Shown here piece after piece: positions 51,561 to 59,575 of a DNA stretch of 64,000 nucleotides. The notes below the pieces were generated by a model, which did not search any database, was not told where the DNA came from, and was given only the letters and a program-made list of their open reading frames with translations. Positions within the stretch are counted from its first letter, which is position 1. Each line of letters begins with the position of its first letter. The position numbers and the translations under genes are program-made. Source of the DNA: Pseudomonas oryzihabitans (GTDB lineage Bacteria > Pseudomonadota > Gammaproteobacteria > Pseudomonadales > Pseudomonadaceae); NCBI RefSeq assembly GCF_014522265.1, contig NZ_CP017024.1:4350501-4414500 (forward strand). The letters are read 5' to 3'.

Positions 51561-51697
51561 GGGCGGCGATGATACGGCCGGGCGCGGGTCACGCCAAATC
51601 CAACCTGCCACCGGATGGCGAGATCCGTGGGGTCTTTGACCTTGTCGCCTACATGGACGCCGAGGCATGCTCGCCAAATCGCTACGGAGAGCCATCC

Positions 51698-52684
51698 ATG
51701 CCGCTGATCGCTGCGCTGCTCTACCCTGACGTCATGAGCCTGGACGTCACCGGCCCGCTGCAGGTCTTCGCCTCGGCCAATCTGGAACGGGAACGCCAGG
51801 GACTGCCTGCCTATTACCAGCTGCGCCTGCTGGGCGCCGCCGAGGGGCTGGTCAGGACTTCGGCCGGTATCGGTATCCAGGCCGAACAGAGCTGGTACGA
51901 CCTCGACGTGGGCGAGGTGGATACCCTGTTGATTCCCGGCGGCATAGGCATCGAGACGCTACGCCAGGATGCCGGCTTGCAGGCCTGGCTGCGCGATCTG
52001 GAACCCCGGGTGCGACGGGTCGGCTCGGTGTGTTCCGGCGCCCTGCTGCTGGCCAGCGCCGGGCTGCTGAACGGTCGCCGCGCCACCACCCACTGGGCCT
52101 ATGTCGACGAACTCGCTACCTTTGCGGCCATCGAGGTTCAGGGCGATCGCCTGCATACCTACGACCCCCTGGGGCACGATGGCGATCCCCATGTCTTTAC
52201 CTCGGCCGGCGTCACCGCCGGCATCGATCTGGCCCTGGCGCTGGTGGAAGCCGATCTCGGACGTCCGCTGGCGCTGGCGGTGGCGCGCCGACTGGTGATG
52301 TTCCTGCGCCGTCCCGGCGGCCAGGCGCAATTCAGCGCCTGTCTGGCGCCCGATCCGGGACGGACGCCACGACTGGCCGCCCTGCTCGACTGGATTCCCG
52401 GTCACCTGGGGGAAGACCTGGGGCTGGAGCGCCTGGCCGAGCGTGCCCATATGGCACCGCGCACCCTGTCGCGCCTGTTCAGCCGCGAGGTCGGCATGGG
52501 CCCGGGCCGCTATGTCGAGCAGGTCCGCCTGGAGACGGCGCGGGTGCTCTTGCAGGATGGCCAGGCTTCCATCGGTACGGTCTCGCGCCTGTGCGGCTTC
52601 GGCCATCCGGAAAATCTCCGGCGCACCTTTCACAAACACCTGGCGGTCAGCCCCCAGGACTATGCGGCGCGCTTTGGCGCCTGA
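51698..52684 (+). CDS. GlxA-type AraC-family transcriptional regulator
   Basis: A 328-residue regulator with an N-terminal DJ-1/PfpI-like (amidotransferase-fold) domain (ALLYPDVMSLDVTGPLQVF; cysteine elbow VGSVCSGALLLASAGLL) and a C-terminal AraC double helix-turn-helix (LERLAERAHMAPRTLSRLF, then IGTVSRLCGFGHPENLRRTF). The ATG at 51698 is preceded by GGAGA; the frame extends upstream without a good start. It is followed 16 bp later by a small DUF1272 gene. The effector is unknown. Confidence 0.9.
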   Translation: MPLIAALLYPDVMSLDVTGPLQVFASANLERERQGLPAYYQLRLLGAAEGLVRTSAGIGIQAEQSWYDLDVGEVDTLLIPGGIGIETLRQDAGLQAWLRDLEPRVRRVGSVCSGALLLASAGLLNGRRATTHWAYVDELATFAAIEVQGDRLHTYDPLGHDGDPHVFTSAGVTAGIDLALALVEADLGRPLALAVARRLVMFLRRPGGQAQFSACLAPDPGRTPRLAALLDWIPGHLGEDLGLERLAERAHMAPRTLSRLFSREVGMGPGRYVEQVRLETARVLLQDGQASIGTVSRLCGFGHPENLRRTFHKHLAVSPQDYAARFGA

Positions 52685-52700
52685 TCAGGGAGAGACAGCC

Positions 52701-52895
52701 ATGCTGGACATGCGGACCTCGTGTGAACACTGCGCCAAGGCCTTGCCGATGGGCAGCGAAGAGGCGGTGATCTGCTCCTATGAATGCACCTTTTGCACGG
52801 AATGCGCCGCCGGGCCGCTGCAGGAGCGCTGTCCGAATTGTCGCGGGGAGCTGGTGAGGCGTCCTCGGCGAGTACCCAAGGACGCGGACGACTGA
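52701..52895 (+). CDS. DUF1272 small zinc-ribbon-like protein
   Basis: A 64-residue protein with cysteine pairs C-x2-C (CEHC), C-x5-C-x2-C (CSYECTFCTEC) and C-x2-C (CPNC), matching the DUF1272 family, which probably binds zinc. The tail is basic (RRPRRVPK). GGGAGAG precedes the ATG. It lies 16 bp after the AraC-type gene and is probably co-transcribed. Function unknown. Confidence 0.87.
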   Translation: MLDMRTSCEHCAKALPMGSEEAVICSYECTFCTECAAGPLQERCPNCRGELVRRPRRVPKDADD

Positions 52896-52914
52896 ATCGC
52901 CAGCGGGCATATCG

Positions 52915-53310
52915 ACAGGCGTAGCGTGGAAAACGGCGCAGCCTTTTCCACTGGGTGTTCGCAGCGAGGCGCGCCCTCACCCCAGCCCTCTCCCAGGGGG
53001 AGAGGAGGCGAATCGTGCTGGCGTTCGTCTCTGGCGGAACCGGCGAGCTCCTGATCAATCATCAGGCTACCATCCTGGGTGTACCGTCATGCCCAGTGTC
53101 CGCAGCGAGGCGTGCCCTCACCCCAACCCTCTCCCAGGGGGAGAGGGGGCGATCTGCGCAGGCGTTCGTCTCTGGCAGACCCGGCAAGCCCCTGCTCAAT
53201 GATCAGGCTACCATCCTGGGCGTACCGTCATGCCCAGCGTCCGCTTTGAGGCATGCCCTCACCCCAGCCCTCTCCCAGGGGGAGAGGGGGCTATTCGTGC
53301 AGGCGTTCGG
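52915..53310. repeat. Intergenic repeat locus 3: tandem 141-bp units
   Basis: This fills the 436-bp gap between the DUF1272 and bestrophin genes; no gene is seen. It opens with the GTGGAAAA/TTTTCCAC dyad shared with loci 1 and 2 (52925-52951). Then GCCCTCACCCC modules begin at 52973, 53114 and 53255, a 141-bp period. Here the mirror arm reads CCCAGGGGGAGAG, and the intervening sequence (CTCAATGATCAGGCTACCAT-like) is specific to this locus. Confidence 0.85.
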
Positions 53311-53331
53311 CGCCAGAGCCGCGGTCCACCC

Positions 53332-54243
53332 TTATCTCAGCAACCCCGCCTCCGCGCGGATCGGCTCCGGCGTAGGCTCGCCCAGCAGATCCAGCACGGC
53401 GATCTCCAGACCGCGGCTGAGGGCGTCCAGCGGCAGGTGGTTGGGCTGGGTGCCGAAAGGGTCGGCGATCTGGTCGCCCAGGGCGTCCAGGCCGAAGAAG
53501 GTGTAGGCCAGCACCAGCACCGCCAGCGGCGTGAACCAACCCAGGCTGTCCACCAGGCAGAACGGCAGCAGAAAGCAATAGACGTGCACCACCCGGTGCA
53601 GCATCAGGATGTAGGGATAGGGAATGGGCGTCTGGCGAATGCGTTCGCAGCCGCTGAGCACCGCGGTCAGCCGGTCCAGCTGGTTGTCGACATTGGCGAT
53701 CAGTGGATCACCAAGCCCTTCCTGTCGTGCCCGGGCAACCAGCATGGTGCCCAGCCGGCGGATCAGCGCACTGGGTCGGTGAGGGGCGGCGAGCAGGCTC
53801 TCCTCCCCCGCCAGCACCCGTTGCAGATCGGCAGACGGCGCTTCGCGGCGCAGGTGGTCACGCAGGGCATAACCGAAGGCCAGCAGCGGGGTCAGCAACT
53901 GGCGGCGCTCGGCCGCGTTCAGCCCGGGTAGCAGGGTCTCGACCTGGCGCGCCAGGTTGCGCCCGGCGATCAGCAGCTCGCCCCACAGACCGCGTGCCTC
54001 CCAGAAGCGCTGGTAGGCCGTGGTGTTGCGAAAACCGAGGAAGATCGCCAGGGTCAGGCCCCAGAGGGTCAGGGGCGTGGTGGTGAGGCCGAAGTCGAAG
54101 CGCAGGATGAAACCATGGCTCAGGGTCACCGCCAGGCTCAGCAACATCACATAGAGCAGCTTGGGCCAGATCGCCTGGACGATGGAGCCGCGCACCGTGA
54201 ACAGCAGTTCGCGCAGCGAGGGATTCTGGGGACGGGTGATCAC
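53332..54243 (-). CDS. Bestrophin family (YneE-like) membrane protein
   Basis: A 303-residue protein of the bestrophin/UPF0187 group of anion channels. Near the N-terminus are RPQNPSLRELLFTVRGS and a first membrane segment, then SVAL-type region FLGFRNTTAYQRFWEARGLWGEL, typical of the family, and later YPYILMLHRVVHVYCFLLPF. GTG at 54243 gives the family-like N-terminus and overlaps the upstream gene by 4 bp (GTGA); TTG at 54249 is an alternative. Ion specificity is not deducible. Confidence 0.85.
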   Translation of the reverse strand: MITRPQNPSLRELLFTVRGSIVQAIWPKLLYVMLLSLAVTLSHGFILRFDFGLTTTPLTLWGLTLAIFLGFRNTTAYQRFWEARGLWGELLIAGRNLARQVETLLPGLNAAERRQLLTPLLAFGYALRDHLRREAPSADLQRVLAGEESLLAAPHRPSALIRRLGTMLVARARQEGLGDPLIANVDNQLDRLTAVLSGCERIRQTPIPYPYILMLHRVVHVYCFLLPFCLVDSLGWFTPLAVLVLAYTFFGLDALGDQIADPFGTQPNHLPLDALSRGLEIAVLDLLGEPTPEPIRAEAGLLR

Positions 54244-54722
54244 TGGCAAGGCCGTGGCAGTCTGAGATGAATCAGCGCCACCCGCTCATCGGCAACCGAA
54301 CGTCGCTCTTCGATGGCATAGGGGGTGAAGCCCAAGGTTTGGTAGAGCAGTAGCCCCGCCACGTTTGCGTTGAAACAGGAAAGAACCACTTCACGAGCGC
54401 CGTGCGTCTCGAACGCGCGCTCTATCATCATCTTCAGCAGGTAACGTCCGACCCCCTGCCCCCGGTAGGCGGGATCAACGACGGCATTGCCAATCGCATA
54501 CACCTCATCCGCCCACCTGCAGAAGTTGGAAAATCCCACCACTCGCCCACCCGCCACCACGATGCGGCTGTCGCGACGCTCCGCGATGGCGGCCTGCAAC
54601 TGAACCGGGGTGAGCGGGAAGTGGGCACGGGGAAACCAGAACATCAGCTCCGTGGGGTTTTTGGAAAATTCGCATAGGGCGGGCAGGTCACTGTCCTGGA
54701 CCGGCCGATGGCTTAGCTGCAA
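54240..54722 (-). CDS. GNAT-family N-acetyltransferase
   Basis: A 160-residue acetyltransferase. The acetyl-CoA motif A reads AVVDPAYRGQGVGRYLLKMMI, with a following LSCFNANVAGLLLYQTLGF, typical of the fold. The start is TTG at 54722 with GAGGA 7 nt upstream; no ATG is available. It overlaps the bestrophin gene. The acceptor substrate is unknown. Confidence 0.85.
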   Translation of the reverse strand: MQLSHRPVQDSDLPALCEFSKNPTELMFWFPRAHFPLTPVQLQAAIAERRDSRIVVAGGRVVGFSNFCRWADEVYAIGNAVVDPAYRGQGVGRYLLKMMIERAFETHGAREVVLSCFNANVAGLLLYQTLGFTPYAIEERRSVADERVALIHLRLPRPCQ

Positions 54723-54772
54723 GGTTATGTCCTCGGGTCGATGGCTAGACGATCTTGCCCAGCTTTTTTGGC

Positions 54773-55297
54773 TTAGCTACCAAACACTATCCCGACCAGT
54801 GCTCCGCCGGCCAGCAGCCACAGCGGGTGCCAGCGGGTGAACAGCGAGCCCAGGGCGCCCGCCGCCAGGATCAGCACCCACAGCGGCGCGGTGGCCACGC
54901 TGCTGCCCACCAGCCAGGCGCTGGCCGCCACCAGGCCGACGGTGACCGGCACCAGCCCGGCCTGCAGATGACGGCGCCAGGGCCGGTCGGCGAAGCGCTG
55001 CCAGAGGTGCAGCACGCCCAGGGTCAGCAGCGAGGACGGCACGAACTTGGCCAGGGAGGTCACCAGCAGCCCCGGCCAGCCGGCCACGTGCCAGCCGATC
55101 AGCGGCACGATCATCAGATTGGGACCGGGCGCGGCCTGGGCCAGGGCGAACAGCGCGGCGAAGTCGGCGGCGCTCATCCAGCCATGCACCGTCACCACCT
55201 GGCGCTGCATCTCCGGCAACACCGAGTTGCCACCGCCGAAGGCCAGCAGCGACAGCTGGGTAAAGATCAGCGCCAGCGCCAGCAGCGTCGTACTCAT
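54773..55297 (-). CDS. chrA: Chromate transporter, second half (short-chain ChrA)
   Basis: A 174-residue membrane protein of the CHR family. LSLLAFGGGNSVLPEMQRQVV and FALAQAAPGPNLMIVPLIGW are the conserved CHR motifs. Short-chain ChrA proteins act as pairs of half-size subunits; this gene overlaps the other half by 4 bp. Chromate or sulfate export is the family role, not shown for this pair. Confidence 0.87.
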   Translation of the reverse strand: MSTTLLALALIFTQLSLLAFGGGNSVLPEMQRQVVTVHGWMSAADFAALFALAQAAPGPNLMIVPLIGWHVAGWPGLLVTSLAKFVPSSLLTLGVLHLWQRFADRPWRRHLQAGLVPVTVGLVAASAWLVGSSVATAPLWVLILAAGALGSLFTRWHPLWLLAGGALVGIVFGS

Positions 55298-55845
55298 AGG
55301 CCCTGCCGATAGCTGAGCAGCACGCTGATGGGGGTGAGCACCAGCATGGTCCAGAGCAGTGGCAGCTTGAGCAGCGCCAGGGCGAGAAAGGCCAGGCAGG
55401 CGATGCCCAACGCCAGCCAGCGCCCGCGCAGGGGCTGGACGAGCTTGACCGCCATGGCCACCAGCAGCCCGGCCGCCGCTGCGGCGAGCCCGGCGAAGGC
55501 GCGACCCACCAGGGGATCGTCGTGGTAGCGGTCGTAGAGCACGCCCAGGCCGACCACCACCAGGGTCGGGCCCACCAGCAGCCCGGCGGCAGCGGCCAGA
55601 GCGCCGCTCCAGCCGGCGAATCTCATGCCCACCGCCACCGAGAGATTGATGATGTTGCCGCCCGGCAGGAACTGGCAGAGGCCGAGCAATTCGGTGAACT
55701 CCTCCGCCGACAGCCAGCGCCGCTTCTCCACCAGGTAGCGCCGCGCCAGCGGCAGCACCCCGCCGAAGGCCGTGATGCCCAGGCCGAAGAAGCCGAGAAA
55801 GAGATCGCGGCGCCGTGGCCGGTTCGAGGTGGAGTCATTATCCAT
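55294..55845 (-). CDS. chrA: Chromate transporter, first half (short-chain ChrA)
   Basis: A 183-residue CHR-family membrane protein with DLFLGFFGLGITAFGGVLPLAR and LGLCQFLPGGNIINLSVAVG. It begins at the ATG at 55845. It is the upstream partner of the second half, the two together forming a split ChrA. It lies 13 bp after a broken gluconate permease gene. Confidence 0.87.
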   Translation of the reverse strand: MDNDSTSNRPRRRDLFLGFFGLGITAFGGVLPLARRYLVEKRRWLSAEEFTELLGLCQFLPGGNIINLSVAVGMRFAGWSGALAAAAGLLVGPTLVVVGLGVLYDRYHDDPLVGRAFAGLAAAAAGLLVAMAVKLVQPLRGRWLALGIACLAFLALALLKLPLLWTMLVLTPISVLLSYRQGL

Positions 55846-55858
55846 GGGCAGGTGTTCG

Positions 55859-56326
55859 TCAGATCCAGAGCGACAACAATAGCGTACCTGCAAGGCCGGT
55901 GATGGAAACCAGCGTCTGCGGCACCGGCCAGACCCCCAGGGTCTGCTTGAGCTCCAGGCCGAAGGACGCGCGCACCTTGGTCACCCGCGCCATGCCCCAC
56001 GGCAGGCTGCGGCCCTTGCCCAGTCCCAGCAAAGTACTGGCGATGCGGTCGGCGGCGCCGGATTCGGCCATCAGCGCACCAAGCCTGGAACCCGGCGCGA
56101 TGATGATGCCGGCCTCGCCGAGGATGCCACCTTCCCCCTTGCTGAACCTCTTGGCCACGGTCTCGGCGGGTCGCCCAGCGATGAAGCTACCATTGAGGAT
56201 GGACAGCAAGGTTGGCAGACGGGTGACGCCAATGAGCAGGACGACGACCAGAATGACGGCCACACAGCGGAAGATCAGGCAGGTGTCGCGGGTGATCCAG
56301 GCGAGCGCAGCAGCATCCGCAGGAGG
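55859..56326 (-). pseudogene. Remnant of a GntP-family gluconate permease with internal deletion
   Basis: Conceptual translation contains the permease N-terminal region (ITRDTCLIFRC, LPTLLSILNGSF, GGILGEAGIIIAPGSRLGAL, ESGAADRIASTLL) and then, right after LPWGMA, the C-terminal end (FGLELKQTLGVWPVPQTLVS, then LAGTLLLSLWI). About 155 residues remain of some 450 usual for the family, with the whole middle missing in a continuous frame. Several conserved glycines are also changed. I read it as a decayed gene that suffered one large in-frame deletion. An ATG-like start is not evident; GTG at 56263 is possible. Confidence 0.75.
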
Positions 56327-56506
56327 CTCCTTGTAACTTCCCGTTTCAGGATTACCCTAACTGAAACGCCTCCCAAGGTACGACGCAAATCGAAATAAAG
56401 CCTGTCCCTTATTGCACTTAGCGTGCGAACCTCAGCCGTTTCCCACGATCCAAACTGCGGTCGGTCGTGACCGAATCCCCTTCCCTTTTGCTCGCAGGCG
56501 GTTGGC

Positions 56507-57139
56507 ATGAACGAAACCTCTACTCTCTGGCAGCAGACCCTCGCCCAGTTCCGCGACGGGACCGGCTCCACCCTGCCCACGCCGGGCAGTGGCGCGGCGG
56601 CCACCGTAGCGGCCTGCCTGGGTGTCGCGCTGATCCTCAAGGGCCTGAAGCTCAGCCAGCAGCGCCAGCCGGTGACCCGCCATGCCGACCTGATCGCCGT
56701 GGGCGAGCGCCTGCAGGAAGCGCTGAGCACCTGCGCCGATGCCGACGTCCAGGCATTCGCCAACTACCTCGAAGCCGATCGTCAGGCCAGCGGCGCCACC
56801 GCGGAGGGCGAACGCCGCCAGCAGGCGCTCAACCTGGCCGCGGCCAACGCCGTGCAGATCCCCATCGCCACCGCTCAGCTGTGCCTGGAAGCCCTGGATC
56901 TCGCCGTCATCGCCACGCCGCTCACCGTCGAACCGCTGCGCAGCGACACCCTGGCCGGCGGCCGCCTGGTGCATGGCGCCCTGGGTGCAGTGCTCACCAC
57001 CGTGGACGCCGACCGCAACGGCCTGAAATCCGGCGATGCCCGCGAAGCCGCCCGGCAGATGCGCGACAAGCTCAGGCAACAGGCCGACCAGCGTCTCGCC
57101 CAGCTGAGCGCCACCCCCGTCCCGCCGGCCATGGGCTGA
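56507..57139 (+). CDS. Cyclodeaminase/cyclohydrolase (FTCD_C) family protein
   Basis: A 210-residue, mostly helical protein of the formiminotetrahydrofolate cyclodeaminase-like fold. The motif TPGSGAAATVAACLGVALI near residue 25 matches the family's P-x-G-G-G-x-x-A-A region, though the usual GGG is altered to GSG. Members include methenyltetrahydrofolate cyclohydrolases and proteins without known function. It precedes a DUF2254 membrane protein by 6 bp. The 180 bp upstream hold no other gene. Confidence 0.75.
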   Translation: MNETSTLWQQTLAQFRDGTGSTLPTPGSGAAATVAACLGVALILKGLKLSQQRQPVTRHADLIAVGERLQEALSTCADADVQAFANYLEADRQASGATAEGERRQQALNLAAANAVQIPIATAQLCLEALDLAVIATPLTVEPLRSDTLAGGRLVHGALGAVLTTVDADRNGLKSGDAREAARQMRDKLRQQADQRLAQLSATPVPPAMG

Positions 57140-57145
57140 CGGCCG

Positions 57146-58399
57146 GTGCTGGCCCGCCTGGGCTGGGTCCTGCGCGGATTCCAGCGACGCCTGTGGTTTC
57201 GCGCCACGCTGTTCTCGGTCGCCGGCGTGGCCACCGCCCTCCTCGCCCTGCTCCTGCGGGACCATATCCCGGCGACGTTGCCGGCCAAGGTCGGCGCCGA
57301 TGCCGTCGACAAGATCCTCACCATCATCGCCAGCAGCATGCTGGCGGTGACCACCTTTTCGCTGAGCACCATGGTGACGGCCTACAACGCCGCCGCCAGT
57401 AGCGTGACGCCCCGTGCCTATCCGCTGCTGCTGGAAGACAGCACCACGCAGAACGCCCTGGCCACCTTTCTCGGCTCCTTCCTGTTCAGCCTGGTCGGCA
57501 TCATCGCCTTGAGCACCGGCCTCTACGGCGACAACGGCCGGGTGGTGCTCTTTGCCGTGACCCTGGTGGTGATCCTGCTGATCGTCTTCACCCTGCTGCG
57601 CTGGATCGACCATCTGTCGCGACTGGGCCAACTGGATGCCACCAGCGACAGCATCGAAGACGCCGCCACACACAGTCTACAGCGCTGGCTGACCCACCCC
57701 TACCTGGGCGGGGTGGCGGCGCCCGTCGATGAGCCCGCCAGTGGCCGCCCGGTCATGGCCGACCGCACCGGTTATCTGCAACGGGTGGACATGCCGCTGC
57801 TGGCGGACCTCTGCGGCGACCAGGGTCGCCTGCGCCTGGCCGCCCTGCCCGGGGCCTTCCTCGATCCGGCGCAGCCGTTGCTCTGGGTCGAGGGCTTGCC
57901 TGCGGAAAAGGACGAGCGCCTGCGCGCCGCCTTCACCCTGGATGCCCGCCGGGTACACGACCAGGATCCGCGCTTCGGCCTGACGGTACTGGGCGAGATC
58001 GCCACCGGGGCACTGGTGCCCTCCCGCAGCGACTCGGGTACCGCCATCGCCATCCTCGGTCGCGCGCAACGCCTGCTGACCGCCCTCACCGAAAGACGCG
58101 AGCCGGTCGAGCCCCGCTATCCGCGGATCGAAGTGCCGGACCTGTCGCTGGACGATCTGTTCGACGACTTCTTCCTGCCGGTGGGGCGCGATGCGGCGCC
58201 GCTGGTGGAAGTGGGCATGCGCCTGCAGAAAGCCCTCGCGCGCCTGGCGGTCCAGGGTGATGCGCGGATCAGGCGCGAATGCCTGCGGCATTCACGCCTG
58301 GCATTGGCCCGGGCCGAGGCCACACTCGGGCAGGCCGAAGACCGCGTCATCCTCCAGCAACTGGCCGCGGACGTCGAACGCCTCTGCACAGCGCGCTAG
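57146..58399 (+). CDS. DUF2254 family membrane protein
   Basis: A 417-residue protein with four N-terminal membrane segments (including FSVAGVATALLALLL, ILTIIASSMLAVTTFSLSTMV and LFAVTLVVILLIVFTLL) and a soluble C-terminal half of about 230 residues. The TTFSLSTMVTAYNAAASSVTPR region is diagnostic of DUF2254. The start is GTG at 57146, 6 bp after the preceding gene, with which it surely forms an operon. No function is known. Confidence 0.85.
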   Translation: MLARLGWVLRGFQRRLWFRATLFSVAGVATALLALLLRDHIPATLPAKVGADAVDKILTIIASSMLAVTTFSLSTMVTAYNAAASSVTPRAYPLLLEDSTTQNALATFLGSFLFSLVGIIALSTGLYGDNGRVVLFAVTLVVILLIVFTLLRWIDHLSRLGQLDATSDSIEDAATHSLQRWLTHPYLGGVAAPVDEPASGRPVMADRTGYLQRVDMPLLADLCGDQGRLRLAALPGAFLDPAQPLLWVEGLPAEKDERLRAAFTLDARRVHDQDPRFGLTVLGEIATGALVPSRSDSGTAIAILGRAQRLLTALTERREPVEPRYPRIEVPDLSLDDLFDDFFLPVGRDAAPLVEVGMRLQKALARLAVQGDARIRRECLRHSRLALARAEATLGQAEDRVILQQLAADVERLCTAR

Positions 58400-58409
58400 C
58401 AGTACATGG

Positions 58410-59347
58410 CTAGCGCGACCAAGCCGGATCGGTGGTGAAGGCGATGGTCAGCCAGCGGTCCGGCCCCTCGCCGCCGATGGCCTCGCCGATCTGGTCACGG
58501 ATGGCGTCCCATTCGTCCAGGGTCTTGGCCGGCCACCCCAGGGGCACGATGAAGTACAGCTCGATCTGCCGCGCCCGTCCGACCTTGGCCACATAGGCGC
58601 GATAGTCGAGAAAGCCGAAGCGCGTGACCATGCCCCGGGCGACTTCATCGACCTGCTGCTTGAGCGCCGGCGGGGTCACCATGAGGATCTCGCTGAAGGC
58701 CTGCCAGACCAGCTTCAGCGGTATCGGAATGATCAGCACGCAGATGATCGACAGCACCAGGGGATCGATGTAGGGCGTGATCCAGGCATAGGCCGTCCCT
58801 GGGCCAGGGCGCCGACCAGGAAGGCCACCACCAGGGCGGCCGAGATGCTGCCCGACATGATCCAGCTCTTGATGTCGAGCCTGAGGAAGTCCGACTGGAT
58901 GTCGCGGTTCAGCCGGTGCACGAGGGCGGCGAAACCGAAGCAGCTCAGGGCCGCGACCAGCGCATAGAGCAGCGCCATGCCGAACGCCAGGGCCTTGCCG
59001 CCACTCATCAGGCTGATGATCGAGTTGACCAGCGCATAACAGGCCACGATGCACAGCACGCTGCCGTTCAGGGCCAGGACCATGGGTTCGAGGTGCCAGA
59101 AACCCATGTTGAAGCGCTCGGCCAGCCGCCGATCGCCCTCCGGTTCCTGCGCATGCCGGTGGATCAGCATGGCCACCAGCAGCGCCACGCCGCTCATGAA
59201 GGCGTCGGTCAGTGAATAGAAGCCGTCGAAGACGATGGCATAGGAGCCGGACAGCACTCCGAAGGCGATACCCACGACCGCCAGCAGCACCGTGACGGCA
59301 ATGGAAAAGCGCAGCACCGTGCGCTCGTTGCTCAGGCGTTTCAACAT
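58410..59347 (-). CDS. Cation diffusion facilitator family exporter, frameshifted
   Basis: A divalent-metal/proton antiporter of the CDF family. The N-terminal part has GSYAIVFDGFYSLTDAFMSG, the metal-site helix with its Asp pair, and several further helices. As sequenced this frame stops at 58733. The remaining sequence (TAYAWITPYIDPLVLSIICVL and the cytoplasmic domain) is in the next frame and ends at 58410. A missing base in the run at 58797-58799 explains it; the restored product is 312 residues. Metal specificity is unknown. It converges with the DUF2254 gene. Confidence 0.88.
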
Positions 59348-59575
59348 GCTCGACTCCGGTTGCCGATCGCCGCCAGGCATGGCGAAGAGGTTCAATTCAG
59401 GCCAAGGATAGAGGTCGCCAGGCCAACCTGCATGGGCGATCCGGCAAGGCCTCCATGCGAGGGCGCAATCAGAAGCCGGCAGGCTTCGGGTGTACACTGC
59501 ACCGGTGCTTTTTTTCTCCCGGGAGCTCTGGCAGCCGCCGCCCCCGGACCGCGGAATCCTCAACGGCGACCCACC

